In this document: positions 1-8,072 of the stretch, one piece after another
Layout: each line of letters begins with the position of its first letter
Numbering within the stretch: position 1 is the stretch's first letter
Origin: Yoonia sp. GPGPB17
GTDB taxonomy: Bacteria; Pseudomonadota; Alphaproteobacteria; Rhodobacterales; Rhodobacteraceae
Direction: 5' to 3'
NCBI RefSeq assembly: GCF_037892195.1
Contig: NZ_JATACI010000002.1
Location: 2,294,001 to 2,358,000, forward strand
Length of the DNA: 64,000 nucleotides
Position numbers and translations under genes: made by a program
The notes under the pieces: generated by a model
Database searches by the model: none
What the model was told of the DNA's origin: nothing
Seen by the model: the letters and a program-made list of their open reading frames with translations, nothing else

Positions 1-224
1 CGCGGGCGTTCCAACGTATAGGTCATTCCAAAGAGATGCGTGTTGCGTAGGGCCAGCCCGATGCCCGAGTACTCCTGCCGCGCCGCAGGCGTATCAGGCG
101 TCACCGCGATATCCTGCCGCTGCGCCTGATCCGCCGTCAGATGCATATTCATCGGCACGACTGAGACGATCCAAAACAAAAGGATCGCCCCGACAACGGT
201 CAATACGGGCAACAAAGACTTCAA
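1..224 (-). CDS. ABC transporter inner-membrane permease, N-terminal part (runs off window)
   Basis: Only the first ~74 codons are present. A TTG start at 224 follows an AGGGGG ribosome-binding site at normal spacing; another in-frame TTG at 251 has no such site. Residues ~4-22 form a hydrophobic segment, followed by a polar stretch, as in the first helix and periplasmic loop of an ABC permease. It lies 48 nt downstream of the NitT/TauT-type ATPase gene in the same direction, so it is probably that importer's permease, expected to bring pyrimidines or a related nitrogen compound into the cell. The family call rests mainly on context. Confidence 0.55.
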   Translation of the reverse strand, partial: MKSLLPVLTVVGAILLFWIVSVVPMNMHLTADQAQRQDIAVTPDTPAARQEYSGIGLALRNTHLFGMTYTLERP

Positions 225-272
225 GCAGGCCCCCTGACGCTCTTCGCCCAATCAAATTTCAACCCGTGGGGT

Positions 273-1046
273 CTATTCATCAATATGCCCCGCCCGCAGA
301 CCATCGCGTACACGATGCGCCACCTCGATAAATTCCGGCGTATCGCGAATGTCCAAAGGCCGCTCCTTTGGCAAAGGACTATCAATCACATCCGTAATCC
401 GCCCCGGACGCGGGGACATCACAACAATCTTGGTCGACAGATACACCGCCTCGGGGATTGAGTGGGTCACAAACCCAATTGTCTTCTCCGTTCGTGCCCA
501 GAGCTGTAAGAGCTGTTCATTGAGGTGATCACGGACAATCTCATCCAGCGCACCAAAGGGTTCGTCCATCAGCAGGATGTCCGCGTCAAACGCCAGCGCG
601 CGGGCAATCGAGGCACGCTGCTGCATCCCGCCCGACAATTGCCAAGGGAATTTCTTGTCAAACCCGGCCAGATCAACAAGCTCCAGCACACGTGTCACTC
701 TTTCGTTCTGCTCGGCTTTAGAAAACCCCATAATCTCCAACGGCAGCTTGATATTGCCCCCAATTGTGCGCCACGGATAAAGGCCCGCCGCCTGAAACAC
801 ATAGCCATAAGCACGCGCCATCCGCGCCTCATCCGGGGTCATGCCATTGACAGAAATCTGGCCACCTGTTGGCGTCTCAAGCCCCGCAATACAGCGCAGA
901 AACGTCGTCTTTCCGCAGCCCGAGGGGCCGATAAACGAAACAAAATCGCCCTTATTGATCTCAAGGTTCACATCCTTGAGCGCATGTACAGGGCCATCGT
1001 TGGTCTGGAAGGTGAGGTTGAGGCCCGAGGCTGATACTGTAATCAT
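273..1046 (-). CDS. ABC transporter ATP-binding protein, NitT/TauT (SsuB/TauB) type
   Basis: This 257-aa nucleotide-binding subunit has a Walker A GPSGCGKTT (~41-49), Q-loop at VFQAAGLYP, signature LSGGMQQRASIARAL, Walker B ILLMDEPFGALD and switch histidine in VTHSIPEA. The spacing and C-terminus match nitrate/taurine/aliphatic-sulfonate importers. It energises an inner-membrane importer whose permease begins at 224. Its position after dihydropyrimidinase and ureidopropionase suggests a pyrimidine or degradation-intermediate substrate (inference). The start lies only 6 nt after the stop of the upstream 177-aa unknown gene, so the two are probably co-transcribed. Confidence 0.88.
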   Translation of the reverse strand: MITVSASGLNLTFQTNDGPVHALKDVNLEINKGDFVSFIGPSGCGKTTFLRCIAGLETPTGGQISVNGMTPDEARMARAYGYVFQAAGLYPWRTIGGNIKLPLEIMGFSKAEQNERVTRVLELVDLAGFDKKFPWQLSGGMQQRASIARALAFDADILLMDEPFGALDEIVRDHLNEQLLQLWARTEKTIGFVTHSIPEAVYLSTKIVVMSPRPGRITDVIDSPLPKERPLDIRDTPEFIEVAHRVRDGLRAGHIDE

Positions 1047-1052
1047 CGCAAT

Positions 1053-1586
1053 TTAGCCTCTAAACCCCATAATCAATGAGAAGAGTCTTTCCGCAGTCGC
1101 CCAAGTCACATTTCTCCTTATTCGCTCGCGCCTTGTTATCTCACGAATGATATCATCTGGCTTGTGACCCCAGTTGCCCTTCGCTCGCCGTTCTCTCAGT
1201 GTTCGGGATGTTTCGCGGAAGAATGCTGCTAGCTGACTGTCTGAATAGTCGTCCAGCGACACATACTTTTGTCTGCTTCCAGGATCGTAGTTATCAAAGA
1301 CCATACAGGGATACTTTGGCTCTGGAATGCCATACATCATTCCCAATCGTAGCGATAAGTTAGAATTGAAGTGCTCCTTCGCAAACTCTCCATAGCCAAT
1401 GCCACTCCGCGTCTCTGTGGTCGGAACACACACGTGCCAAGTGCTGTCGCTGTCCTGGTGAATCCTGTTCCAATTTGCAAACAGCCAATCGGTCTGTTGG
1501 CAGGAATAATCAGCAACTAAGACACTCGTAACAGCATTTCGTTGGTATAGCGTTCGGATCTCTTTGCTACTTGCAATTGCCCACAT
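1053..1586 (-). CDS. Unknown 177-aa protein embedded in the pyrimidine operon
   Basis: I do not recognise this protein. It is soluble, has no signal peptide or membrane segment, and is rich in Trp, Tyr and Arg; the C-terminal third (from ~125) is strongly basic with many Arg. Its DNA is visibly more AT-rich than its neighbours. It sits 18 nt after the dihydropyrimidinase stop and 6 nt before the ABC ATPase start, so it is transcribed with a catabolic operon it seems unrelated to. The fit suggests a cleanly inserted cargo gene. The ATG at 1586 is the only good start. A regulatory or defence role is possible but unsupported. Confidence 0.6.
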   Translation of the reverse strand: MWAIASSKEIRTLYQRNAVTSVLVADYSCQQTDWLFANWNRIHQDSDSTWHVCVPTTETRSGIGYGEFAKEHFNSNLSLRLGMMYGIPEPKYPCMVFDNYDPGSRQKYVSLDDYSDSQLAAFFRETSRTLRERRAKGNWGHKPDDIIREITRRERIRRNVTWATAERLFSLIMGFRG

Positions 1587-1604
1587 GCTAGCTTCCCAAT
1601 TTCC

Positions 1605-3059
1605 CTAGACTCCTGTCGCCGGAATACCCGTCCGCTTCACTGGCTGCGGCGCGGTCAGTTCTTTCCACGAGGACAGCGCTTTGTTCACAGGCGTATTCGC
1701 CTCGCGCTTCACGAACTTGCCGTGCCCTTCCTGCGTGCGCACTTCCCCATCATGGATCGCCACGTGGCCGCGCGTCAGGGTAAAGCGCGGCAGGCCCTTC
1801 ACCTCTTTGCCCTCGAACACGTTATAGTCGATAGCCGATTGCTGGGTACCGGCAGCGATCGTCTTGGTCTTCGCTGGGTCCCAGACCACCAGATCGGCAT
1901 CAGCCCCGACCATCACAGCACCTTTGTTCGGATAGCAGTTGAGTATCTTCGCGATGTTGGTGGAGGTCACAGCCACAAACTCATTCGGTGTCAGACGCCC
2001 CGTCTCAACCCCGTGGGTCCAGAGCATCGGCATCCGATCCTCAAGCCCACCCGTACCATTTGGAATTTTCGAGAAATCACCCACACCTGTCCGCTTCTGT
2101 TCGGTCGTAAAGGCGCAGTGGTCCGTCGCCACAACGCTCAATGACCCAGATTGCAAACCCGCCCAAAGGCTATCCTGATGCTGCTTGTTCCGGAAAGGCG
2201 GTGACATAACGCGGCGCGCGGCATGGTCCCAATCTTTGTTGAAATATTCACTCTCATCGAGCGTCAGGTGCTGGATCAGTGGCTCACCCCAAACGCGCTT
2301 GCCCTGTTGCCGCGCCCGGCGAATGGCCTCATGCGCCTCTTCGCAAGAGGTATGCACCACATAGAGTGGCACACCCGCCATATCAGCGATCATGATCGCG
2401 CGGTTGGTGGCCTCGCCCTCAACCTGAGATGGGCGTGAATAGGCGTGACCTTCTGGGCCGGTATTTCCCTCGGTCAGCAGTTTTGCGGTCATCTCGGCGA
2501 CAACATCCCCGTTTTCCGCGTGGACCATCGCGATGGCCCCCAGTTCTGACAGGCGGTTGAAGGATGAGAAAAGCTCATCATCATTCACCATCAACGCGCC
2601 CTTGTAGGCGAGGAAGTGCTTGAAGGTGTTGATACCACGATCCTTCACGACTGTTTCCATGTCGTTGAAGACCTGCTCACCCCACCATGTCACCGCCATA
2701 TGGAAGGAGTAATCACAGTTCGCACGGGTCGATTTGTTGTCCCAGCGCTTGATCGCGTCGAGCAGGCTCTCGCCCTGATTAGGCAGGCAGAAATCGACAA
2801 CCATCGTGGTGCCACCCGCAAGGCCAGCACGGGTGCCGCTCTCGAAATCATCGGAGGAGTAGGTGCCCATGAACGGCATTTCCAGATGGACGTGGGGGTC
2901 AATACCACCCGGCATGACATAGCAACCGGTCGCATCCAGTTCCTCGTCGCCCTTCAGGTTGGGACCAATCTCGATGATCGTGCCGCCGTCGATCAGGACG
3001 TCCGCTTCATAAGTCAGGTCATGGGTAACAATCGTGCCGTTCTTGATGACTTTGGTCAT
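1605..3059 (-). CDS. hydA: Dihydropyrimidinase / D-hydantoinase
   Basis: This 484-aa cyclic amidohydrolase opens 5,6-dihydrouracil/dihydrothymine to N-carbamoyl-beta-amino acid, step 2 of reductive pyrimidine breakdown. Visible motifs: metal-binding PHVHLEMPF (~55-63), the Lys in FKHFLAYKGA (~147-156) expected to be carboxylated and bridge the two zincs, HAENGD (~181-186), VVHTSCEEA (~234) and TDHCAF (~313). The length is normal for the family. ATG at 3059. The substrate (dihydropyrimidine rather than hydantoin) is inferred from adjacent preT/preA and ureidopropionase genes. An intergenic stem-loop element separates it from the upstream amidase gene. Confidence 0.93.
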   Translation of the reverse strand: MTKVIKNGTIVTHDLTYEADVLIDGGTIIEIGPNLKGDEELDATGCYVMPGGIDPHVHLEMPFMGTYSSDDFESGTRAGLAGGTTMVVDFCLPNQGESLLDAIKRWDNKSTRANCDYSFHMAVTWWGEQVFNDMETVVKDRGINTFKHFLAYKGALMVNDDELFSSFNRLSELGAIAMVHAENGDVVAEMTAKLLTEGNTGPEGHAYSRPSQVEGEATNRAIMIADMAGVPLYVVHTSCEEAHEAIRRARQQGKRVWGEPLIQHLTLDESEYFNKDWDHAARRVMSPPFRNKQHQDSLWAGLQSGSLSVVATDHCAFTTEQKRTGVGDFSKIPNGTGGLEDRMPMLWTHGVETGRLTPNEFVAVTSTNIAKILNCYPNKGAVMVGADADLVVWDPAKTKTIAAGTQQSAIDYNVFEGKEVKGLPRFTLTRGHVAIHDGEVRTQEGHGKFVKREANTPVNKALSSWKELTAPQPVKRTGIPATGV

Positions 3060-3108
3060 GATCTTTTCTCCCTGTCGGCCTTTCGCGGGCCCTCATCTTC
3101 TCATGTTC

Positions 3109-3151
3109 TCAAATACCTTGGGGGAGGCCGCAGGCCGGGGGCAGCGCCCCC
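3109..3151. repeat. GC-rich intergenic stem-loop element between amidase and hydantoinase genes
   Basis: Two adjacent hairpins can be read: GGCC-GCA-GGCC at 3126-3136 and GGGGGC-AGC-GCCCCC at 3137-3151, preceded by CAAATACCTTGG. This resembles the short intergenic elements common in Rhodobacterales genomes. On the transcribed (minus) strand it lies downstream of the amidase gene without a proper U-tract, so it may tune or process the transcript rather than end it. Confidence 0.5.
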
Positions 3152-3152
3152 T

Positions 3153-4403
3153 TTACCCCACAATCTCCGCCGTCTCGACCACCGCATGAAACAGCACATC
3201 CGTGCCCGCCGCCGCCCATTCCGGTGAAATCTCTTCCGCCTCATTGTGGCTCAAACCATCCACACAAGGGCACATCACCATCGCTGTCGGATAAAGATCG
3301 TTGATCCAGCAGGCATCATGTCCGGCACCCGAGACGATATCCATGTGGCTATAGCCCAACCGCTCCGCCGCGTCGCGCACGGCTTTCACGCAGCCTTCGT
3401 CAAAGGCGGGCGGGTCGAATTGCCCGACGATTTCGCAGGAGAACTCCACGCTGATCTCTTCGCAGATCTTCGGTGCGCGTTCTTCGAACTCGGCCACCAT
3501 CCCGTTCAGCTTGTCCAAAAGATGCGTCCGCATATCGACGGTGAAGACCACCTTACCGGGGATGATGTTGCGGCTGTTTGGGTAGACGTCGATATGCCCG
3601 ATGGCCCCCACCGCATTTGGTTGGTTCTTCATCGCAATCTCGTGCACCAACTCGGTCACCAAAGCCAAACCGCGCCCCGCGTTCTTGCGCATATGCATCG
3701 GCGTTGATCCGGTATGGCTTTCCTTGCCGGTGATCGTACATTCGATCCAGCGCAGGCCCTGGCCGTGCGTCACAACGCCAATGTCCTTGCCTTCAGCCTC
3801 CAAAATCGGCCCCTGTTCGATATGCAGTTCAAAGAAGGCATGCATCTTGCGATCACCGACCTTTTCCTCACCCCTCCAGCCGATCCGCTCCAGCTCATCC
3901 CCGAAACGTTTGCCATCCGCATCCACCCGGTCATTCGCCCAGTCGAGCGTATGTTTGCCCGCAAAGACGCCCGAGGCGAGCATGGCGGGGGCGTAGCGCG
4001 TGCCTTCCTCATTGGTCCAATTCGTCACGACAATCGGATGTTTGGTCTTGATATCGAGGTCATTGAGCGTGCGCAGGATTTCCAGACCACCTAATACGCC
4101 CAACACGCCGTCATATTTGCCGCCGGTAGGCTGGGTGTCCAAATGCGAGCCCACATAAACAGGCAGCGCATCCGGATCCGTGCCCTCGCGCCGCGCAAAC
4201 ATGTTGCCGATCTCATCAACACCCATTGTGCAGCCCGCCGCTTCGCACCATTTCTGGAACAGGTGACGGCCCTCGCTGTCTTCATCGGTCAAGGTCTGGC
4301 GGTTATTCCCGCCTGCAACACCGGGGCCGATCTTGGCCATTTCCATCAGGCTGTCCCACAGCCGTTCGCCGTTGATACGCAGGTTCTCTCCGGGGGCTGG
4401 CAT
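3153..4403 (-). CDS. Zn-dependent amidase, beta-ureidopropionase / N-carbamoyl amino acid hydrolase (M20 family)
   Basis: This 416-aa enzyme hydrolyses N-carbamoyl-beta-alanine (or its methyl analogue) to beta-amino acid, CO2 and ammonia, the last step of the pathway. Metal-ligand motifs: GSHLDTQPTGGKYDG (~85-99), NEEGTRY (~128) and HIEQGPILE (~195); a late HDACW and SHNEAE complete the M20 pattern. I chose the ATG at 4403 because GAAGGAG precedes it; an upstream in-frame ATG at 4505 would put the RutR operator inside the coding region. It is divergent from rutR across that operator. Confidence 0.92.
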   Translation of the reverse strand: MPAPGENLRINGERLWDSLMEMAKIGPGVAGGNNRQTLTDEDSEGRHLFQKWCEAAGCTMGVDEIGNMFARREGTDPDALPVYVGSHLDTQPTGGKYDGVLGVLGGLEILRTLNDLDIKTKHPIVVTNWTNEEGTRYAPAMLASGVFAGKHTLDWANDRVDADGKRFGDELERIGWRGEEKVGDRKMHAFFELHIEQGPILEAEGKDIGVVTHGQGLRWIECTITGKESHTGSTPMHMRKNAGRGLALVTELVHEIAMKNQPNAVGAIGHIDVYPNSRNIIPGKVVFTVDMRTHLLDKLNGMVAEFEERAPKICEEISVEFSCEIVGQFDPPAFDEGCVKAVRDAAERLGYSHMDIVSGAGHDACWINDLYPTAMVMCPCVDGLSHNEAEEISPEWAAAGTDVLFHAVVETAEIVG

Positions 4404-4422
4404 GGGGGCTCCTTCGCTTGCA

Positions 4423-4440
4423 TTTGACCAAGTGGTCAAA
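4423..4440. promoter_or_regulatory. RutR operator (perfect match)
   Basis: The 18-bp palindrome TTTGACCAAGTGGTCAAA has perfect 8-bp arms. It contains TTGACCA-N2-TGGTCAA, the RutR recognition motif described in E. coli. It lies 20 nt upstream of the amidase start and ~126 nt upstream of the divergent rutR start, so it can control both. Uracil or thymine is the known RutR effector. Confidence 0.88.
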
Positions 4441-4565
4441 ACAACGCTAACAGAGGGAAAGCACCAGTCAAGTTTTCCGCTCGGATTACAGGCAGATGCA
4501 ACCAAAGCTGGCAGTCACGGGCACGTTTGCCCAAATTCCGCCCGGTTTTTAAGCGAAGGATCGGC

Positions 4566-5168
4566 ATGACCAAACCCCCCACCCGTATTCAGCAACGCAA
4601 CCGCGCTGCGATTTTGTCCGCCGGTTTAGACGTGTTTTCACAATTCGGGTTTCGTGGAACGACTTTGGATCAGATTGCTGAAGCAGCCGGGCTGTCAAAA
4701 CCCAACTTGCTGTACTATTTCGCCTCAAAAGAAGCGATCCATGCCGCATTGCTGGAACGGTTGCTGGAAACATGGCTAGACCCGCTCAAAGCCCTTGACG
4801 GTGCAGGTGACCCCGTCGCCGAGATCATGGGCTACGCCCGGCGCAAACTGGCGATGAGCCGGGACTACCCGCGTGAAAGTCGCCTCTTTGCCAACGAAGT
4901 TCTGCAAGGCGCACCACGGATTGAGAATATCCTGAAAAACGACCTCAAGGCACTTGTTGATGAGAAAGCCCGGATCATCAAAGCATGGGTAGATGAGGGC
5001 AAGATCGCCGATATCGATCCGCACCACCTGATCTTTTCAATCTGGGCTTTGACCCAGCATTACGCCGATTTCGATGTGCAGGTGCGGGCTGTACTAGGCC
5101 GGGACGATCCGTTTGATGGCGCCGAAGAACACGTCGCGAAGGTCATTGCGCGCACCCTTCAATTGTGA
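4566..5168 (+). CDS. rutR: TetR-family pyrimidine-responsive regulator RutR
   Basis: This 200-aa one-component repressor has an N-terminal TetR HTH: RAAILSAGLDVFSQFGFRG, then TTLDQIAEAAGLSKPNLLYYF (~33-53), with a RutR-like C-terminal ligand domain. The identification is supported by the exact RutR palindrome in the divergent promoter and by the pyrimidine genes around it. The start at 4566 follows GAAGGA; an in-frame ATG at 4527 lacks a ribosome-binding site. It probably represses both the amidase-hydantoinase-ABC unit and preT-preA until uracil/thymine accumulates. Confidence 0.9.
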   Translation: MTKPPTRIQQRNRAAILSAGLDVFSQFGFRGTTLDQIAEAAGLSKPNLLYYFASKEAIHAALLERLLETWLDPLKALDGAGDPVAEIMGYARRKLAMSRDYPRESRLFANEVLQGAPRIENILKNDLKALVDEKARIIKAWVDEGKIADIDPHHLIFSIWALTQHYADFDVQVRAVLGRDDPFDGAEEHVAKVIARTLQL

Positions 5169-5382
5169 TCACAAAATGGAAACTTGGTTGCGTAAGTCCG
5201 GAACCCTCCCCATATTAGTTTAGTGTTTGCGGCATCGGCGCACCCTGAACGAAATATTTAGGTGTATCTGCAATGTTGGGGCTCATCGCCCCATTTTGGC
5301 CCAGATCCTTGGCAGAATGATTGGTGCTTGACCTGCGGCACGAACATCGATTCACTGACGACAGGCAAAAAGGACCTTTGAT

Positions 5383-5742
5383 ATGGACGAAAAAATCGCA
5401 TATTCGCCTGCCTCGAGCAAGGGGTCGAAGCCAAGTACGCGCAACGATTATGCCCCAGGAACATTTACGATCCTGCAGATACTTGAAGCAGCTATTGCCG
5501 CAGGGACAGTGCAGATCGCTGGTGGCCGCGACAAGACTGCTATTCATAAGGATGCCGCCAAAATCATGGATCGGTTGAGACCACTGCTCACACCTGAAGA
5601 GCTATTCAATCTGCAATTCCCAAAGTCGCGGAATGTAACAGAAATGGGTGGAGATGCGTGGCATACTGCTTTTGAAGCCGCTGGAACGCAAGCCATCGCT
5701 GCGACAACAAAGCTTGGCCTAACGCCTGCAAATAAACGATAG
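5383..5742 (+). CDS. Putative antitoxin-like partner of the zeta-type kinase
   Basis: This 119-aa soluble protein sits 20 nt upstream of a zeta-like toxin gene in the same orientation. I do not recognise the family. The N-terminus is Ser/Lys-rich, followed by an Ala-rich helical segment (~27-47) and a polar C-terminus. The order (small gene, then P-loop kinase) is that of a toxin-antitoxin pair, so an antitoxin role is inferred from position only; no epsilon-type sequence is evident. ATG at 5383 after AAAAGGA. The pair is inserted between rutR and preA. Confidence 0.55.
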   Translation: MDEKIAYSPASSKGSKPSTRNDYAPGTFTILQILEAAIAAGTVQIAGGRDKTAIHKDAAKIMDRLRPLLTPEELFNLQFPKSRNVTEMGGDAWHTAFEAAGTQAIAATTKLGLTPANKR

Positions 5743-5762
5743 GGTCAGGACCGCCAAAAGAG

Positions 5763-6386
5763 ATGGCGGACCGCCCAACACTTCTTGTTATTGGCGGCCC
5801 GAACGGGTCTGGAAAGACGACTGTTCTTTCTTTCCTACAGCGCGCCGGGCGCGAGATCCCAGACTATGCAAACGCTGATGAGATTGCGAAGATGCTTCCC
5901 GGCGATCTGCATGAACGCAATATACAATCCCAGCGTATTGTAAGAACGAGACGTGACGCTGCCATTGATGCATATGCCTCATTCTCTTACGAGACAGTGA
6001 TGTCGCATCACAGCCATGTCGACGCCATGGTCAAGGCGAGGGATCTTGGGTTCTTTGTTCAGTTGGTCTTTGTGACCACCGATGATCCGCAGATCAATGT
6101 GCAACGCGTTGCAAACCGGGTGCGCGAAGGTGGACATGACGTGCCCACTGACCGTATCATAAACCGCTATCATCGTATTTTTAAAGACACATTGTTCGAT
6201 GCCATCGCGACCGCTGACGAAGCAATGCTGTTTGACACAACGCGAGGAAACACGATGGCGAGACCGCAGTTTGTCGCCCATATTCGCGGATGGCATGTCA
6301 CTGTAAAGGATCCTGAGGGACTGTCTTGGCCCGTCTCCCTGCTGGCGCGTATGCAGGCAGACATACGATTTGTATTTGGAGCTTGA
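5763..6386 (+). CDS. Zeta-toxin-family P-loop kinase
   Basis: This 207-aa protein has Walker A GGPNGSGKTT (11-20), YANADEIAK (~36-44) as in the zeta substrate region, then FSYETVMSH, which matches the zeta FxxET motif, and an Arg-rich lid (RVANRVREGGHDV, ~118-130). Characterised zeta toxins phosphorylate UDP-N-acetylglucosamine and block peptidoglycan synthesis; chromosomal homologues may use other substrates. It is preceded by a putative antitoxin gene. Its stop codon (6384-6386) directly abuts the stop codon of convergent preA at 6387, so insertion has cost no coding sequence. Confidence 0.82.
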   Translation: MADRPTLLVIGGPNGSGKTTVLSFLQRAGREIPDYANADEIAKMLPGDLHERNIQSQRIVRTRRDAAIDAYASFSYETVMSHHSHVDAMVKARDLGFFVQLVFVTTDDPQINVQRVANRVREGGHDVPTDRIINRYHRIFKDTLFDAIATADEAMLFDTTRGNTMARPQFVAHIRGWHVTVKDPEGLSWPVSLLARMQADIRFVFGA

Positions 6387-7691
6387 CTACTCAGCCGCCA
6401 CCGCACCCGGATTATTCGGGTGCGTTGTCCAGTTGGCGTATTCCTTCTCGACAACCTTGCCCGTGCGCGGGTCAATCTGACCGGGCTGCATCGCCTCCAT
6501 CGTGATGCAGTTTTCAACCGGACATACGTCGACGCAAAGGTTGCAGGCGACGCATTCCTCATCAATCACGGTAAAGGTACGATCTTCTGACATCGCAATC
6601 GCTTGGTGGCTGGTGTCTTCGCAGGCCGCATAGCAACGTCCGCATTTGATGCAATCATCCTGATTGATCTTGGCCTTGGCGATATAGTTCAGGTTCAGAT
6701 ATTGCCAATCCGTCACATTCGGGACGGCACGACCGACCACCTCTTCCACCGAGGTATAGCCTTTTTCATCCATCCACTGCGACAACCCGCTGATCATCTC
6801 TTGCACGATCTTGAAACCATAGGTCATCGCTGCCGTGCAAACCTGCACATTGCCTGCACCAAGGCTGATAAATTCCGCCGCATCGCGCCAAGTTGTGATC
6901 CCGCCAATGCCACTGATTGGCAGGCCGTGCGTTTCGGGATCGCGCGCAATCTCTGAGACCATCGACATGGCGATGGGTTTCACCGCCGGGCCGCAATAGC
7001 CACCATGCGATCCTTTGCCGTCAATCGAAGGCTCGGGTGACATTGTGTCAAGATCGACCGATGTAATCGAGTTGATCGTATTGATCAGGCTGACCGCATC
7101 CGCCCCACCACGCATGGCGGCAGCAGCCGGTTTGCGGACATCGGTGATGTTCGGTGTCAGCTTCACGATCACTGGCTTATCGTAGTACTGTTTGCACCAG
7201 CGCGTCACCATCTCGATGTATTCAGGCACCTGCCCAACAGCCGCGCCCATGCCCCGTTCCGACATCCCATGCGGGCAGCCAAAGTTCAGCTCAATTCCGT
7301 CTGCGCCAGTGGCTGCCACGCGGGGGAGGATGTCTTTCCAGGCCTGTTCTTCACAAGGCACCATGATCGACACGATCATCGCGCGATCGGGGTAGTCGGC
7401 CTTCACGCGGGTGATTTCTTCGAGGTTGGTTTCAAGCGGGCGGTCGGTGATCAACTCAATATTGTTCAGACCCAACAACCGCCGATCCGCGCCATAAATC
7501 GCACCATAACGCGGGCCATTGACGTTTACGACCGGCGGCCCTTCGGCCCCGAGTGTTTTCCAAACGACGCCGCCCCAGTAAGCCTCAAATGCGCGGCGAA
7601 CGTTATATTCTTTGTCTGTCGGCGGGGCCGAGGCCAGCCAGAACGGGTTAGGGGATTTGATCCCTAGAAAGTCTGTCGTCAGATCAGCCAT
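6387..7691 (-). CDS. preA: NAD-dependent dihydropyrimidine dehydrogenase subunit PreA
   Basis: This 434-aa catalytic subunit reduces uracil/thymine to dihydropyrimidines with electrons from PreT. The N-terminal FMN-binding dihydroorotate-dehydrogenase-like barrel shows NFGCPHGMSERGMG (~138-151, active-site Cys), KLTPNITD and GIGGITTWRDA. The C-terminal domain carries two 4Fe-4S motifs, CIKCGRCYAAC (~342) and CVACNLCVDVCP (~378). Length and domain order are typical. It forms a likely unit with the 119-aa secreted-protein gene and preT upstream. Convergent with the zeta-like kinase gene. Confidence 0.95.
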   Translation of the reverse strand: MADLTTDFLGIKSPNPFWLASAPPTDKEYNVRRAFEAYWGGVVWKTLGAEGPPVVNVNGPRYGAIYGADRRLLGLNNIELITDRPLETNLEEITRVKADYPDRAMIVSIMVPCEEQAWKDILPRVAATGADGIELNFGCPHGMSERGMGAAVGQVPEYIEMVTRWCKQYYDKPVIVKLTPNITDVRKPAAAAMRGGADAVSLINTINSITSVDLDTMSPEPSIDGKGSHGGYCGPAVKPIAMSMVSEIARDPETHGLPISGIGGITTWRDAAEFISLGAGNVQVCTAAMTYGFKIVQEMISGLSQWMDEKGYTSVEEVVGRAVPNVTDWQYLNLNYIAKAKINQDDCIKCGRCYAACEDTSHQAIAMSEDRTFTVIDEECVACNLCVDVCPVENCITMEAMQPGQIDPRTGKVVEKEYANWTTHPNNPGAVAAE

Positions 7692-7712
7692 CGTTGGTTT
7701 CTCCTGTCAAAA

Positions 7713-8072
7713 TCAGCCGCATGCGCCAAAGCGCCCGACCGGAACGCGATCAAGGTACACGTCCATATCTATATCGTTCACCAGCACCAACCGCAGATGT
7801 CGGGTGCCTTGATCAAGGGTTCGTGTTGTCACCGGATCGGTCGCGGCATCCAAAACATAGACGTTCCGGCAATCAATCAATCCGTGAAGCGAGAAGGCTT
7901 TAACCACCGGCGGATCGCGCCAGTCGCAGACCGTATGTTCGTTGAAACCAATCGCACCGGGCTCAACGTGGATGTTTTCGTTCGGACCGCATCTTGTCCC
8001 GAGGAAAGGGTCGGGCTGTGCAAGCGCCATCGTTCCTAGGTTCGCCGCCACTATGATGGCGCCCCACTTCAC
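7713..8072 (-). CDS. Small secreted protein between preT and preA
   Basis: This 119-aa protein has a short signal peptide ending near LAQ (residue ~19), then three or more Cys (CGPN, VCDW, DCRNVY, GACG) suited to periplasmic disulfides. The start is GTG at 8072, whose GTGA overlaps the preT stop by 4 nt, a classic sign of translational coupling. It ends 21 nt before preA. I recognise no family. Its fixed place between the two subunits of a cytosolic enzyme is odd; a periplasmic ligand-binding or chaperone role is conceivable but unsupported. Confidence 0.7.
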   Translation of the reverse strand: MKWGAIIVAANLGTMALAQPDPFLGTRCGPNENIHVEPGAIGFNEHTVCDWRDPPVVKAFSLHGLIDCRNVYVLDAATDPVTTRTLDQGTRHLRLVLVNDIDMDVYLDRVPVGRFGACG

